A DNA stretch of 36,510 nt from Helicobacteraceae bacterium (lineage in GTDB: Bacteria; Campylobacterota; Campylobacteria; Campylobacterales; Sulfurimonadaceae). The notes under the pieces are model-generated. The model saw only the letters and a list, made by a program, of their open reading frames with translations, did not search any database and was not told the DNA's origin. The stretch lies in contig WFND01000171.1 in NCBI GenBank assembly GCA_015484575.1, positions 1-36,510 on the forward strand. The letters are read 5' to 3'. The position numbers and the translations under genes were made by a program. The stretch's first letter is position 1. Each line of letters begins with the position of its first letter. Positions 1-9,428 of the stretch are shown piece after piece.

Positions 1-1196
1 TGCGGATTCCTACTCCTCGATACTTCTTGGGTACTTTTTTGTCATTTTTATCTATATATATACCCGGTTCTATAGTTAAAACCATGCCTTTTTGAAACTT
101 TACAGGTTTTAAAGACTCATCAAGATATGGAGAGGGGTCATGCACATCGATTCCCATCCAATGCCCTATTCCGTGTGGATAGTACCTCTTATGTTTTTTC
201 TTTTTTACAAGCTTTTTAACATCTCCTTTTAAGATACCAAGAGATACCATACCTTCTGTCAATAATTTTTCAGATTTTTTTTGTAATTTATTTTTTGTTA
301 TATCCGGCTTTATCATGGAGATTATTTTAAGTTGCACTCGTAAAACCATCTCATAAAGCTCTTTTTGAGCCTCTGTAAATCTTCCTGAAACAGGAGATAC
401 TCTTGTTATATCACTAGCGTACATCTTATATTCACATCCGGCATCTATAAGTACAAGTTGAGATTTTTTCAGGCTTTTATCGTTATCTATATAGTGTAAA
501 GTATTTGCACTGTTTCCCGCAGCGACTATATTTTCATACGCTTTATATTTAGCACCGTTTTTTGCAAATATATACTCTAACTCTGCTGACACTTCTGACT
601 CACTATTTGCTAGAGTGACTCTCTTCATCGCCTTATGGTGTGCCTCTTTTGTTATAGATATGGCTCTTTTAATCAACTCTATCTCATCATCTGATTTAAT
701 GAGCCTCATCTTCTGAACAATAGTATATATATCTATAAAGTTTTTAGGCATTAAAGCACTCTTACATGTAAGCACTGTTTTTTTAACTATCCTATCTTCA
801 GAAAATAGATTGCAATAGAGTTTTTTTCTATTTTTCAATATATCTTCTATCTTATTATCAAACTCATCTGTATTTAGCACTTCATCAAAGCTGTAACGCT
901 TTTTAGCGCCTCTGACACCCATACGTCTGCCTAACCATAGAGACTCTTTTTTATCTATCTCTTTAACAAAAAGGTATGTCTTTTCTATTTTGGAATTTTT
1001 TTCAAAAACTATAATACACTCATCTTCTAAAATACCGCTAAGATAGTAGAAGTTACTCTCTTGGCGATATGCAAACTCTGTATCGTTTGAACGTGTTTTG
1101 TATTTGGCAGAAGTTAAGATGGCAACACCATCATCCAAAAGCTTAAAAAGCTCTTCTCTTCTATTTTTATAGATAATATCTCTCATATATCCAAGA
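1..1196 (-). CDS. pepP: Aminopeptidase P family (Xaa-Pro) metallopeptidase, C-terminus cut by window edge
   Basis: Minus-strand frame opens at ATG 1196-1194 (MRDIIYKNRREELFKLL...); contains NDTEFAYRQESNFYYLSGI, typical of the aminopeptidase P N-terminal domain. Not in the ORF track because it runs off the left edge. Confidence 0.85.
762..771. repeat. TTACATGTAA palindrome, copy 1 (pepP, VLTCKS frame)
   Basis: Exact match; context CTTACATGTAAG. Confidence 0.95.
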
Positions 1197-1199
1197 GAC

Positions 1200-1694
1200 T
1201 TAAAAGTCTCGCTCAAGAAGTTTGTGAACTTTTAAAATTGTCAAGATACGATCTTGCTGTTTACCGACACCTTCAATCATACTCTCACCCTCCAAAGTGG
1301 TCTCTGGAGCAGGACCTATAGCTGACTTATTCAATCTTATGGCTTCTGTAAGCCTATCTATAACAAAACCTGCAACTTCATCTTCATGTCTTATAACTAT
1401 AAAACGTGTATCGTCAGTATGATTTATACTGTTTAAACCAAATTTTTGGCGAAGGTCAATCAGAGGGATAACAGAACCTCGCAGATTAAACACACCCAAA
1501 ACGTATGCCGGTGTTTGAGGGACTCTAGTCCACTCAATAGGTTTTATAATCTCTTGTATAGTTAAAATAGGCACACTATACTCTTCATCGCCTACTACAA
1601 ATCCAACCAACTGAACAATGTCTTCAATATTTGTAACTTCCGGATTACTCTGGTTTTGCTGTTTGTTTATGATATTTTGCAATTTATCACTCAT
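1200..1694 (-). CDS. cheW: Chemotaxis coupling protein CheW
   Basis: CheW-like domain: VGDEEYSVPILTIQEIIKP, VPQTPAYVLGVFNLRGSVIPLIDLR; next to cheA. Confidence 0.95.
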   Translation of the reverse strand: MSDKLQNIINKQQNQSNPEVTNIEDIVQLVGFVVGDEEYSVPILTIQEIIKPIEWTRVPQTPAYVLGVFNLRGSVIPLIDLRQKFGLNSINHTDDTRFIVIRHEDEVAGFVIDRLTEAIRLNKSAIGPAPETTLEGESMIEGVGKQQDRILTILKVHKLLERDF

Positions 1695-4081
1695 GATGAT
1701 ACCTCCATCGTAAATTTAATATTACGTTTAACTACATTCATCAGATAATCAGGTGAATAAGGTTTTGTGATATACTCTACCATTCCAACCTCAACACCAC
1801 GCATACGGTCAGATTTTCCTGTACGTGAAGTTACTGCTATGAGCGGTAAATTTTTATATTTGTTATATTTTTTAATCTCGGCTGCTAGTGAATAACCGTC
1901 CATACGAGGCATCTCAATATCTATAAGCATTGCATCAAAATTATGCTCACCCGATTTTAAAATATTTAGTGCTTCAACACCATCAGAGGCTTCAACAAGT
2001 GTAATGCCAAGAGGAGCTAGAGATGTTCTCATAATCGTTCTATCTGTTTTGGAATCATCAACGGTCATAACACAGTAATCACTAGGTTTTGTCTTTTCAT
2101 TGACGTTAGAACCTACCACAGACTCAGAGTTTACAGATGATTTGACAGATTTTGCCATCTGCATCAAGGCGGCAACATCGACAATCAAGGTTACACCGCC
2201 ATCGCCTCTTATGGTTGCTCCTGCAATTCCCTCAATACCTTTAAGATACTCACCCAAAGATTTGATAACTATCTCCTCTTGTCCAACAAGCGAATCTACA
2301 ATAAGTCCTATTTTGCTCTCTGCAAGTCCTAAAACAACAACATAAGCGTGTTCGGCACCGTCAAATACTCTCTCTACCTCAAAAATATCTCCGATATGTA
2401 CAAGAGACAGCACCTCTTCACGCAGACGCATAACCGAGCGGTTTTCAACAGTATATATCTCATCTTTTGTTATGCGAACAGTCTCTAAAACAGATGCTAG
2501 AGGGATAGCATAGTACTCCTCTTGAACACCGACAAGTAGAGCTTGAATAATTGCCAAAGTGAGAGGAATTTTTAGATTTATAGTAGTTCCCACTCCAACT
2601 TCAGACTCGATGTCTATTATTCCGTTTAGCTTCTCTATATTTGTCTTGACAACATCCATACCGACACCACGACCGGAAACATTGGTCACTTCAGCTGCTG
2701 TTGAGAGTCCCGGTCTAAATATAAGAGCAAAAGCCTCTTTATCACTCATGGAGTCAGCCTCTTTTTCTGAGATGACTCCTTTTTCTAGCGATTTGGATTT
2801 TAAAACATCTACATCAAGACCTTTACCGTCATCAGTAATCTGAATGACAATATGGTTTCCTTCGTTATAAGCCTTTAGCTGAATAGTTCCTACTTCAGGT
2901 TTTCCTGCCGCGATACGAACATCCGGTGTCTCTATACCGTGGTCACATGAATTACGAATAATATGGACTAACGGATCACCAATCTCTTCAACAATAGATT
3001 TATCAAGCTCCGTCTCCTCTCCTCCTATCTCTAACTCTATCTGTTTATTTAGCTCTCGAGAGAGGTCACGAATCATACGTGGAAACTTATTGAAAACTTT
3101 TCCTATAGGAAGCATACGAGTCTTCATAACCGCGATTTGAAGATCTGTTGTGACAAGAGAGACTATAGAGACGACCTGATTTAACTCTTCAAGAAACTCC
3201 TCGCCTTCATAACGCTCTTCTACATCTTCATTGATTTTCATCAGGCGGTTTTTACCAAGTACCAATTCACCGATTAGATTCATCAAGTGGTCTAAACGTT
3301 TAACATCAACACGAATTGTCTGCTCAACCGTTGTGGCAGAACGCTTCTCATTTTGCTCTTTATCCTTCGGTTTTGGCTTTGGACGTGCAGGTGCAGGAGT
3401 AGATTTTACAGGTTCGGGTTTTGGTTCTGGTTTTGGCTCTTGCTTACTCTCTTTTTCGCTATCTTCTTCAGCTATTTCAGGAGCTTGAGGAACCTCTTCA
3501 CCTGCAGCAATTTTAGCTTCACGCTTAGCTCTGTCTTGAGCTTGTCTCTCTTTTAAAAGCCTCTCTATCTCTGCTTCAACCTCATCATCACTCATATTTG
3601 AGTAATCTACATCTTCAGCTTCATCACTAACCTCTTCTGCCGGAGTTGCTACATCTTCTTTAGGAGCTACAACATCAGGATGCTCTACATTTCCATCTCC
3701 ACCTGCAACCTTATCAAGTCGTACAACACAATCAGCAACATCAATACCTTGATCATTTCCATTATCACGTATATTTTCCAAAATTGCTTTCATAAGGTCG
3801 ATAGACTCTAAAATAACATCCATAATGTCGGAGCTGATAACTATATCACCATGACGTGCCATATTTAAGATATTTTCCATATGGTGTGTTAAGTGAGTAA
3901 GCACATCAAAATTCAAAAATGAACTAGCACCTTTTACCGTATGTGCTACACGAAAGATTCTGTTTAAAAGCTCTAAGTCTTCAGGGTTTGTTTCAAGTTC
4001 TACTAAATCTTGGTCTAGCTGTTCAATCAACTCAAAGGACTCTACTAAAAAATCCTGTAATATCTCATCAAATTCTTCCAT
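1691..4081 (-). CDS. cheA: Hybrid chemotaxis histidine kinase CheA with C-terminal receiver domain (CheAY)
   Basis: N-terminal HPt (RVAHTVKGASSFL), PKPEPKPEP-rich linker, H-ATPase boxes (GDPLVHIIRNSCDHGIE, GRGVGMDVV), CheW-like domain, C-terminal REC (MTVDDSKTDR...LIDIEMPRMDG...ITKPY). Confidence 0.95.
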   Translation of the reverse strand: MEEFDEILQDFLVESFELIEQLDQDLVELETNPEDLELLNRIFRVAHTVKGASSFLNFDVLTHLTHHMENILNMARHGDIVISSDIMDVILESIDLMKAILENIRDNGNDQGIDVADCVVRLDKVAGGDGNVEHPDVVAPKEDVATPAEEVSDEAEDVDYSNMSDDEVEAEIERLLKERQAQDRAKREAKIAAGEEVPQAPEIAEEDSEKESKQEPKPEPKPEPVKSTPAPARPKPKPKDKEQNEKRSATTVEQTIRVDVKRLDHLMNLIGELVLGKNRLMKINEDVEERYEGEEFLEELNQVVSIVSLVTTDLQIAVMKTRMLPIGKVFNKFPRMIRDLSRELNKQIELEIGGEETELDKSIVEEIGDPLVHIIRNSCDHGIETPDVRIAAGKPEVGTIQLKAYNEGNHIVIQITDDGKGLDVDVLKSKSLEKGVISEKEADSMSDKEAFALIFRPGLSTAAEVTNVSGRGVGMDVVKTNIEKLNGIIDIESEVGVGTTINLKIPLTLAIIQALLVGVQEEYYAIPLASVLETVRITKDEIYTVENRSVMRLREEVLSLVHIGDIFEVERVFDGAEHAYVVVLGLAESKIGLIVDSLVGQEEIVIKSLGEYLKGIEGIAGATIRGDGGVTLIVDVAALMQMAKSVKSSVNSESVVGSNVNEKTKPSDYCVMTVDDSKTDRTIMRTSLAPLGITLVEASDGVEALNILKSGEHNFDAMLIDIEMPRMDGYSLAAEIKKYNKYKNLPLIAVTSRTGKSDRMRGVEVGMVEYITKPYSPDYLMNVVKRNIKFTMEVSS

Positions 4082-4093
4082 CTCTAGACCTCC

Positions 4094-5038
4094 TTAAGAG
4101 ACATGAGCACGTACAACTCGTGCCACTTCATCATAAAATGTATTGGAATCAAACTTCACTAAGTATGCTTCACCGCCTGCATCTTTTCCACGCATCTCGC
4201 TAAAATGGTCACTTATAGATGAGTTAAAAATAATTGGGATATTATTAAAACGAGCATCATCTTTTACATTTGCAGCAAAGTGAAAACCATCCATCAGAGG
4301 CATCTCGACATCAGAGATAATAAGCTTAAGATGATCTGAAAGTTTATCTCCATACATACCGTACATATCCTCTAATTTTTGCAATCCGTCTTGTCCATCT
4401 TGTGCTTCAACAACCTGAAAGCCCATCTTCTCAAGTGCATCTTTAACTATTTTTCTTGCTGTTGAGCTATCATCAAGAAGCAAAACAAGACCTGAAAAAT
4501 TGTACTCATCCACTGGAATATCACCTGTTTCAGGGGTGTAAAGCCCAAGTTCTTGAACAACCGTCTCTAAGTCGATAATAAGTAAAACAGAGTCATCCTC
4601 TATACGTGTTACACCTGTAATTTTACTACGATCAAGCGAACCTGTTCCCGATGCAAATGATGCAGGTTCTATATCTTTCCAATTTATACGGCGAATACGT
4701 TTTGCATCATGAACAACAAAACCTATAAGTATATTGTTAAATTCCGTAATAATAACTCTCGTGCTTCTTGATGTAACACTTGAAGGTGTCTCAATTGCCA
4801 TCCATTTTGCAAGATTTACTACCGGTATAACGACTCCACGCAGATCAAAAATACCTTCTATAAATTCTGGTACTCCGGGGAGTTCTGTAAGTTTTGGCAT
4901 TCTAATTATTTCACGAACTTTCGCTACGTTCACTCCATAAATACCTTCGTAAACTTCATCACCAATCTGACGAAATATACGAAAATCGACAAGTTCCATC
5001 TCGTTGTTGCCGACTTTTAATGTATTATCTTTTGCCAT
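4094..5038 (-). CDS. cheV: Chemotaxis protein CheV (CheW-like plus receiver)
   Basis: CheW-like N-terminus (EGIYGVNVAKVREIIRMPKLTELPGVPEFIEGIFDLRGVVIPVVNL) fused to REC (LLLDDSSTARKI...ISDVEMPLMDG). Confidence 0.93.
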   Translation of the reverse strand: MAKDNTLKVGNNEMELVDFRIFRQIGDEVYEGIYGVNVAKVREIIRMPKLTELPGVPEFIEGIFDLRGVVIPVVNLAKWMAIETPSSVTSRSTRVIITEFNNILIGFVVHDAKRIRRINWKDIEPASFASGTGSLDRSKITGVTRIEDDSVLLIIDLETVVQELGLYTPETGDIPVDEYNFSGLVLLLDDSSTARKIVKDALEKMGFQVVEAQDGQDGLQKLEDMYGMYGDKLSDHLKLIISDVEMPLMDGFHFAANVKDDARFNNIPIIFNSSISDHFSEMRGKDAGGEAYLVKFDSNTFYDEVARVVRAHVS

Positions 5039-5048
5039 AAAAGACTCC

Positions 5049-5786
5049 TTAGTGAAGTTGAAACTCTTGAAGTTCCAACGATTCTTGATTTGATTTTACA
5101 ACAAAATATCTTTCATTACAAGCAAAAGCAGCTAGATTGATATATTTGAAGTTTTTATATGTAAATGTTCTATTTTGATGATAATGTCCTTCGATGAGCA
5201 TATCATATTTTAATAATGAATTTTTATCTATCTTTTTTAAGATAATCTCTTCAAATTTCTCTATTTTACGGCAGTTGTCTTTTTTTGAGAGGTAACTGTC
5301 CAACTGCTTTATGATAGAGTGCGAAGTGACTATATCAATAGCTCCCAATATATATAAAACTATGCGTGAACGGATTAGAGCTGTATATATTTTATACTTC
5401 AACTGTGCATTAAAATCACCATGAGCAAGAAGTATCTCTTGGTCTTTATACTTTACATGTAAAGGCTGTTTTTCTATGGGTATAACATCAATATTTTTAA
5501 AATACTTCTGTATTAAAAAGTCATGATTTCCCTCAAGATAGACAACCGGTATCTCTTTGGCTATATTATTTATAATCTCTATAGCCTCTATGTTTCGCCT
5601 GTATGTTAAAGAGATTATGCCAAAAAGCACATCAAAAATATCACCCATCAATATAAGCTGTGTAGCTTCTATCTTTTTGGAGTCTATATCTTTTAACAGT
5701 AGAAGCAGTTTTGACTCTTTTGCACTAAAATGTGCATCAGATATAAAAACAGCTCCCTCTTTTAATTCAAAAAGTTTATGGGACAT
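5049..5786 (-). CDS. Calcineurin-like metallophosphoesterase, probable UDP-2,3-diacylglucosamine diphosphatase (LpxH-like)
   Basis: Metallophosphatase motifs SDAHFS, GDIFDVLFG, EGNHD, HGDFN, EGHYHQNR. Confidence 0.75.
   Translation of the reverse strand: MSHKLFELKEGAVFISDAHFSAKESKLLLLLKDIDSKKIEATQLILMGDIFDVLFGIISLTYRRNIEAIEIINNIAKEIPVVYLEGNHDFLIQKYFKNIDVIPIEKQPLHVKYKDQEILLAHGDFNAQLKYKIYTALIRSRIVLYILGAIDIVTSHSIIKQLDSYLSKKDNCRKIEKFEEIILKKIDKNSLLKYDMLIEGHYHQNRTFTYKNFKYINLAAFACNERYFVVKSNQESLELQEFQLH
5453..5462. repeat. TTACATGTAA palindrome, copy 2 (phosphoesterase, LHVK frame)
   Basis: Exact match; context CTTTACATGTAAAG. Confidence 0.95.
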
Positions 5787-6804
5787 ATGCTACAAAAGGG
5801 AGTGCTAAAGCTTCATCAAGTCCACACATAAGATTTGCATTTGCAACTGCCTGTGAAGATGAACCTCTTAAAATATTATCTACGCTGCTATTTACATAAA
5901 GCTTTCTGCCCTTTAGCTGTGCATATATATCACAAAAGTTTGTACCGCTACAGTTTTTTATATCTACGGGTGTATCAAATATTCTTACAAAAGGCTCATC
6001 TTTATAGAACTCTTTTAAAACTGCGACAGGGTCAATATCCTCTTTTACAAGCATATAAGAGTCTATAAGTTCTCCTCGTGTTGCAGGTATGAGATGTGGA
6101 ACAAAGTTTATATCGAACTCTTTATCACTTTTTAGGCGTAATTTTTCAGCTATCTCAGGTTCATGTCTGTGATTTAAAACCTTATAAGCAAAAATATTCT
6201 CATTTATACCGACAAAATGCGTAGAGGCAGAGCATTTTTTACCCGCACCGCTGACACCGCTCTTTGCATCTATAAAAATAGGGAAATTTTCATCTATATA
6301 CTCGACAAAAGGGATAAGTCCCAATATTGTAGCAGTAGGATAGCAGCCGGGATTTGCTACAAGAGAGCTTTTTTTAATCTCTTCACGATAGAGTTCAGGA
6401 AGCCCATAAACAGCATCTTTTAAATGCTCTTTATCTTCATGAAGACAGTAGTATTTCTCATATGTTTCAAGTTCAAGACGATAATCAGCAGATAGATCAA
6501 CAACTTTAATATCACTATCTAGTAAACTTTTTGCAAATCCCATAGAAGCTTGATGAGGAAGAGCTAAAAACACCAGTTCGCAACGAGAGATAATCTCAGC
6601 TGAATCTGCCTTTTGCACCTTACATGTAAAGATATTTTTAAGAGCAGGATGTAAATCGTCTAACTCTATGCCACCCTCACTTGTAGCCACGTAAGTTATC
6701 TCAAAGATGGGATGATTTATCAAGATTTTAATAAGCTCTATACCGGTAAAGCCGCTAGCACCGACTACACCGACACCTATTTTATGAATGGGTTTCAAAA
6801 ACAA
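5776..6804 (-). CDS. argC: N-acetyl-gamma-glutamyl-phosphate reductase
   Basis: VGVVGASGFTGIELIKIL Rossmann start; active-site VANPGCYPTATILGLIPF; KSGVSGAGK. Confidence 0.96.
   Translation of the reverse strand: MFLKPIHKIGVGVVGASGFTGIELIKILINHPIFEITYVATSEGGIELDDLHPALKNIFTCKVQKADSAEIISRCELVFLALPHQASMGFAKSLLDSDIKVVDLSADYRLELETYEKYYCLHEDKEHLKDAVYGLPELYREEIKKSSLVANPGCYPTATILGLIPFVEYIDENFPIFIDAKSGVSGAGKKCSASTHFVGINENIFAYKVLNHRHEPEIAEKLRLKSDKEFDINFVPHLIPATRGELIDSYMLVKEDIDPVAVLKEFYKDEPFVRIFDTPVDIKNCSGTNFCDIYAQLKGRKLYVNSSVDNILRGSSSQAVANANLMCGLDEALALPFVAYVP
6620..6629. repeat. TTACATGTAA palindrome, copy 3 (argC, FTCK frame)
   Basis: Exact match; context CTTACATGTAAA. Confidence 0.95.
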
Positions 6805-7264
6805 TCTCCTGATATTTAACTTCTAACACCTCATACTCTCTCTCGCCACCGGGGAGTTTTGCTTTAAATTCATCACCCTCTTGCTTACCTAAAAGCTGCT
6901 TTGCAAGTGGAGAGTTAAATGAGATTAGACCTATACTTGGATTACTCTCAAAACCGCCAACGATAGTGTATGTAACCTCTTCTTCAGAGTTTAAATCTTC
7001 CAAAACTACCGTTGAACCAAAACTGATACGTGAATGTTCTAGCGTTGAAGGATCAACAATCTGTGCCTTACCTATAAGTGCACTTAACTCATCTATACGG
7101 TTATCATTATGAAGCTGTTTCTCTTTTGCGGCATGATATTCGGCATTCTCTTTTAAATCACCTAAATCCGCAGCTCTCTCTATCTCTTTTGCTATCTCCG
7201 GACGTTCTACTGTTTTTAAATGATTTAGCTCCTCAGATATTCTCTCAAAGCCAAATTTTGTCAT
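6782..7264 (-). CDS. greA: Transcription elongation factor GreA
   Basis: MTKFGFERISEELNHLKTVERPEIAKEIERAADLGDLKENAEYHAAKEKQ; listed ORF extends to 7282 but MTKFG at 7264 is the likely start. Confidence 0.95.
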   Translation of the reverse strand: MTKFGFERISEELNHLKTVERPEIAKEIERAADLGDLKENAEYHAAKEKQLHNDNRIDELSALIGKAQIVDPSTLEHSRISFGSTVVLEDLNSEEEVTYTIVGGFESNPSIGLISFNSPLAKQLLGKQEGDEFKAKLPGGEREYEVLEVKYQEIVFETHS

Positions 7265-7305
7265 CGGTTCGCTATCACGCACTACTATCTCCTGTTAAAG
7301 CTCTT

Positions 7306-7321
7306 TTAAGGGTACCCTTAA
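7306..7321. promoter_or_regulatory. Perfect 16-bp palindrome TTAAGGGTACCCTTAA at the predicted greA transcription start (operator candidate)
   Basis: Exact palindrome read directly from the sequence. Confidence 0.5.
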
Positions 7322-7325
7322 GTGA

Positions 7326-7354
7326 ATTATACCTTACATGTAATTAATCTTCAA
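7326..7354 (-). promoter_or_regulatory. Predicted sigma70 promoter for greA
   Basis: Minus strand TTGAAG (7354-7349), 17-nt spacer, TATAAT (7331-7326). Confidence 0.65.
7334..7343. repeat. TTACATGTAA palindrome, copy 4 (intergenic, greA promoter spacer)
   Basis: Exact match; context CTTACATGTAAT. Confidence 0.95.
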
Positions 7355-7363
7355 CAAGCAATG

Positions 7364-8260
7364 CTACCGACTCAACACCTCTGCTACTAAAGAGTTCCAA
7401 GGTACTCTTTTCTCTTTTTCAAAAATCTGATTAAAATTTTCTTTAGTCCATTTTATAAACCAGAAAGGGTTTAGAGTCTTCTGGATAAATCGTACTTCAT
7501 AGTGCAGATGAGGACCGCTGCTTAGTCCACTGTTTCCTGTATATCCGATAAGAGTGCCTTTTTTGATATATGTTCCAGCCTTTACAACCACTCTGCTTAG
7601 ATGTCCAAAATATGTACGAAATCCATAGTTGTGAGAAAGTATAATCAATCTTCCAAAACCACTGCTTTTATGATAACCTGCAAACTCTACAACTGCGTCA
7701 GCTGTAGCATATACAGGTGTATTTAGAGCCGCTTTCATATCACTTCCATGATGAAAACTGCGTCTTTTTAATGTCGGGTGTTTTCTGTAGCCGTATCTAC
7801 TTGTTATGCCATGATACTCTATGGGTGAGCCGTTTGGTATATATCGAAGCATAAGTGCTATCTCTTGTGAGCTTAAATCTGCTTTTGAAATTCTCTGCTT
7901 AAGCGGAATGTCATCAGATGCAACCAAACCCATACGCTCTTCTATCTGTTGCATTCTGACATTTGCCTCTTGCAGAGCCTCCTCCTTTTGAAGCAGGTCT
8001 TCTTGGACATGTGTCATAGTCTCATACAAAACTTCATGAGAATCTTTCATCTTCTCATACTCTGTTTTTGCAAAAGCCTCCTCTTGTTTACTGACATCAA
8101 GAGATTCACTTAGATAGATGATGATAAATAAAACCGTAGCTATAGATACAAATATAAGAAATACTCCAATATACAAAAATTTTTTATTATTTGCATCTAT
8201 CTCATATTGACGTAAGCCATGTTTTTTTCCATGGATAGAGATTGTAACCTTATTTTTCAC
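7364..8260 (-). CDS. M23 family metallopeptidase, membrane anchored (Csd1/Csd2-like by neighbourhood)
   Basis: N-terminal TM, coiled coil, LytM motifs HHGSDMKA and SGPHLHYEV; adjacent to folC as in other Campylobacterota. Confidence 0.85.
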   Translation of the reverse strand: MKNKVTISIHGKKHGLRQYEIDANNKKFLYIGVFLIFVSIATVLFIIIYLSESLDVSKQEEAFAKTEYEKMKDSHEVLYETMTHVQEDLLQKEEALQEANVRMQQIEERMGLVASDDIPLKQRISKADLSSQEIALMLRYIPNGSPIEYHGITSRYGYRKHPTLKRRSFHHGSDMKAALNTPVYATADAVVEFAGYHKSSGFGRLIILSHNYGFRTYFGHLSRVVVKAGTYIKKGTLIGYTGNSGLSSGPHLHYEVRFIQKTLNPFWFIKWTKENFNQIFEKEKRVPWNSLVAEVLSR

Positions 8261-9428
8261 TTAAAAATGCCTCTGCCACACTAAATGAACCGAAAACCAA
8301 ATAGCTATTTTCATCTTTACATGTAGTAAAATCTCTATAACTTATACCCTCTTTTTCAAGCGTATCTTTCAATCTGTCTGTATCTTCCGCTCTTATGGAA
8401 TCTATCCGTATAATCTCTACACACTCAATAATACTCTTTAGCTCTCTTAAAATCTCTCTGTAATCTTTATCTGCATACGAATTATAGATAAGATGGAGTT
8501 TTTGACCTTTAAAATGTTTGGCTATAGCCTTTGCGGCTAAAATGTTGTGTCCCACATCAAGATAGATATTTTTGGCTATTTTACTAAGTCTTGCAAAGAG
8601 TGCCGCATCTTTAAAACTATCTTCATCATAGCTTACTTTTAAGAGTTTCAGTCCTGCTATAGCACTTAACATATTGTCTCTCATATATTTTGGCAGCTTA
8701 TCTGAAAAGTTTGATACCATAGATATATCACTCTTTTGCACCATATCTTTTACATAAAATATCCGGGTAGAATTTTTATCTGCTATCTCTTCATATATCT
8801 CATAGACTTCACTATGTGGCTGTTGTGCTATAAGTGCTACATCTTGCATAGAGTTTAACTTTGTAGTGGCTATAGAGTTTATCTCATCTCCCAAAAAGCT
8901 CTGATGGTCTAAATCTATAGGTGTAAATATGGAGAGTATCTTATCAAATACATTTGTCGCATCATACTCTCCACCGAGACCTGCCTCTAAAACAACATAC
9001 TCACAATCTTTAAAGCAGAGCATCGCCAAGAGTGTGGTATATTCAAAATAGCTAAGCTCATCTGCACTTTTTTTACCCAATATTTTAAAAAGTTTTTCGT
9101 GAGTATCTTGCAAGAGTTCATCACTGACATCTCTACCGTCTATCCAGATACGTTCATTGAATTTTATAATATGCGGAGAGCTGTAGTGACCTGTTTTTAT
9201 CCCCTTTACATGTAAAGCATTAGCGAGATAACGTCCTGTTGAACCTTTGGCATTAGTACCGACAATATGTATGATTTTGGGTAAGATAAAGTTTGATTTG
9301 ACTGCCTCATATATTCGAGGCATACGAGCATAGTCTATCTCATCATAAAAGAGAGGTTTGTTTTGTAAAAAACTAGCTAGGTTCAATTCTATTTCGACCT
9401 TTCTGTTTGGCAGAGTAGAGATGTTCAT
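8250..9428 (-). CDS. folC: Bifunctional folylpolyglutamate synthase / dihydrofolate synthase
   Basis: VGTNAKGSTGRYLANAL P-loop, HYSSPHIIKFNERIWIDG, VLEAGLGGEYDATNV; true start may be downstream of 9428 because it overlaps the upstream gene by ~56 bp. Confidence 0.9.
   Translation of the reverse strand: MNISTLPNRKVEIELNLASFLQNKPLFYDEIDYARMPRIYEAVKSNFILPKIIHIVGTNAKGSTGRYLANALHVKGIKTGHYSSPHIIKFNERIWIDGRDVSDELLQDTHEKLFKILGKKSADELSYFEYTTLLAMLCFKDCEYVVLEAGLGGEYDATNVFDKILSIFTPIDLDHQSFLGDEINSIATTKLNSMQDVALIAQQPHSEVYEIYEEIADKNSTRIFYVKDMVQKSDISMVSNFSDKLPKYMRDNMLSAIAGLKLLKVSYDEDSFKDAALFARLSKIAKNIYLDVGHNILAAKAIAKHFKGQKLHLIYNSYADKDYREILRELKSIIECVEIIRIDSIRAEDTDRLKDTLEKEGISYRDFTTCKDENSYLVFGSFSVAEAFLSEK
9206..9215. 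repeat. TTACATGTAA palindrome, copy 5 (folC, LHVK frame)
   Basis: Exact match; context CTTTACATGTAAAG. Confidence 0.95.

Noticed and set aside
2100-3556. Plus-strand ORFs over cheA (81, 94, 85, 67 aa), including the FWFWFWL low-complexity ORF
   Set aside because: Shadow ORFs antisense to cheA; the low complexity is the reverse reading of the PKPEPKPEP linker.
1691-4081. CheAY receiver fusion as a novelty
   Set aside because: CheA with a C-terminal receiver plus CheV is the usual arrangement in Campylobacterota.
8317-8326. TTACATGTAG in folC, one mismatch, encoding TTCK
   Set aside because: Could be a decayed copy but one asymmetric mismatch is not enough to include it.
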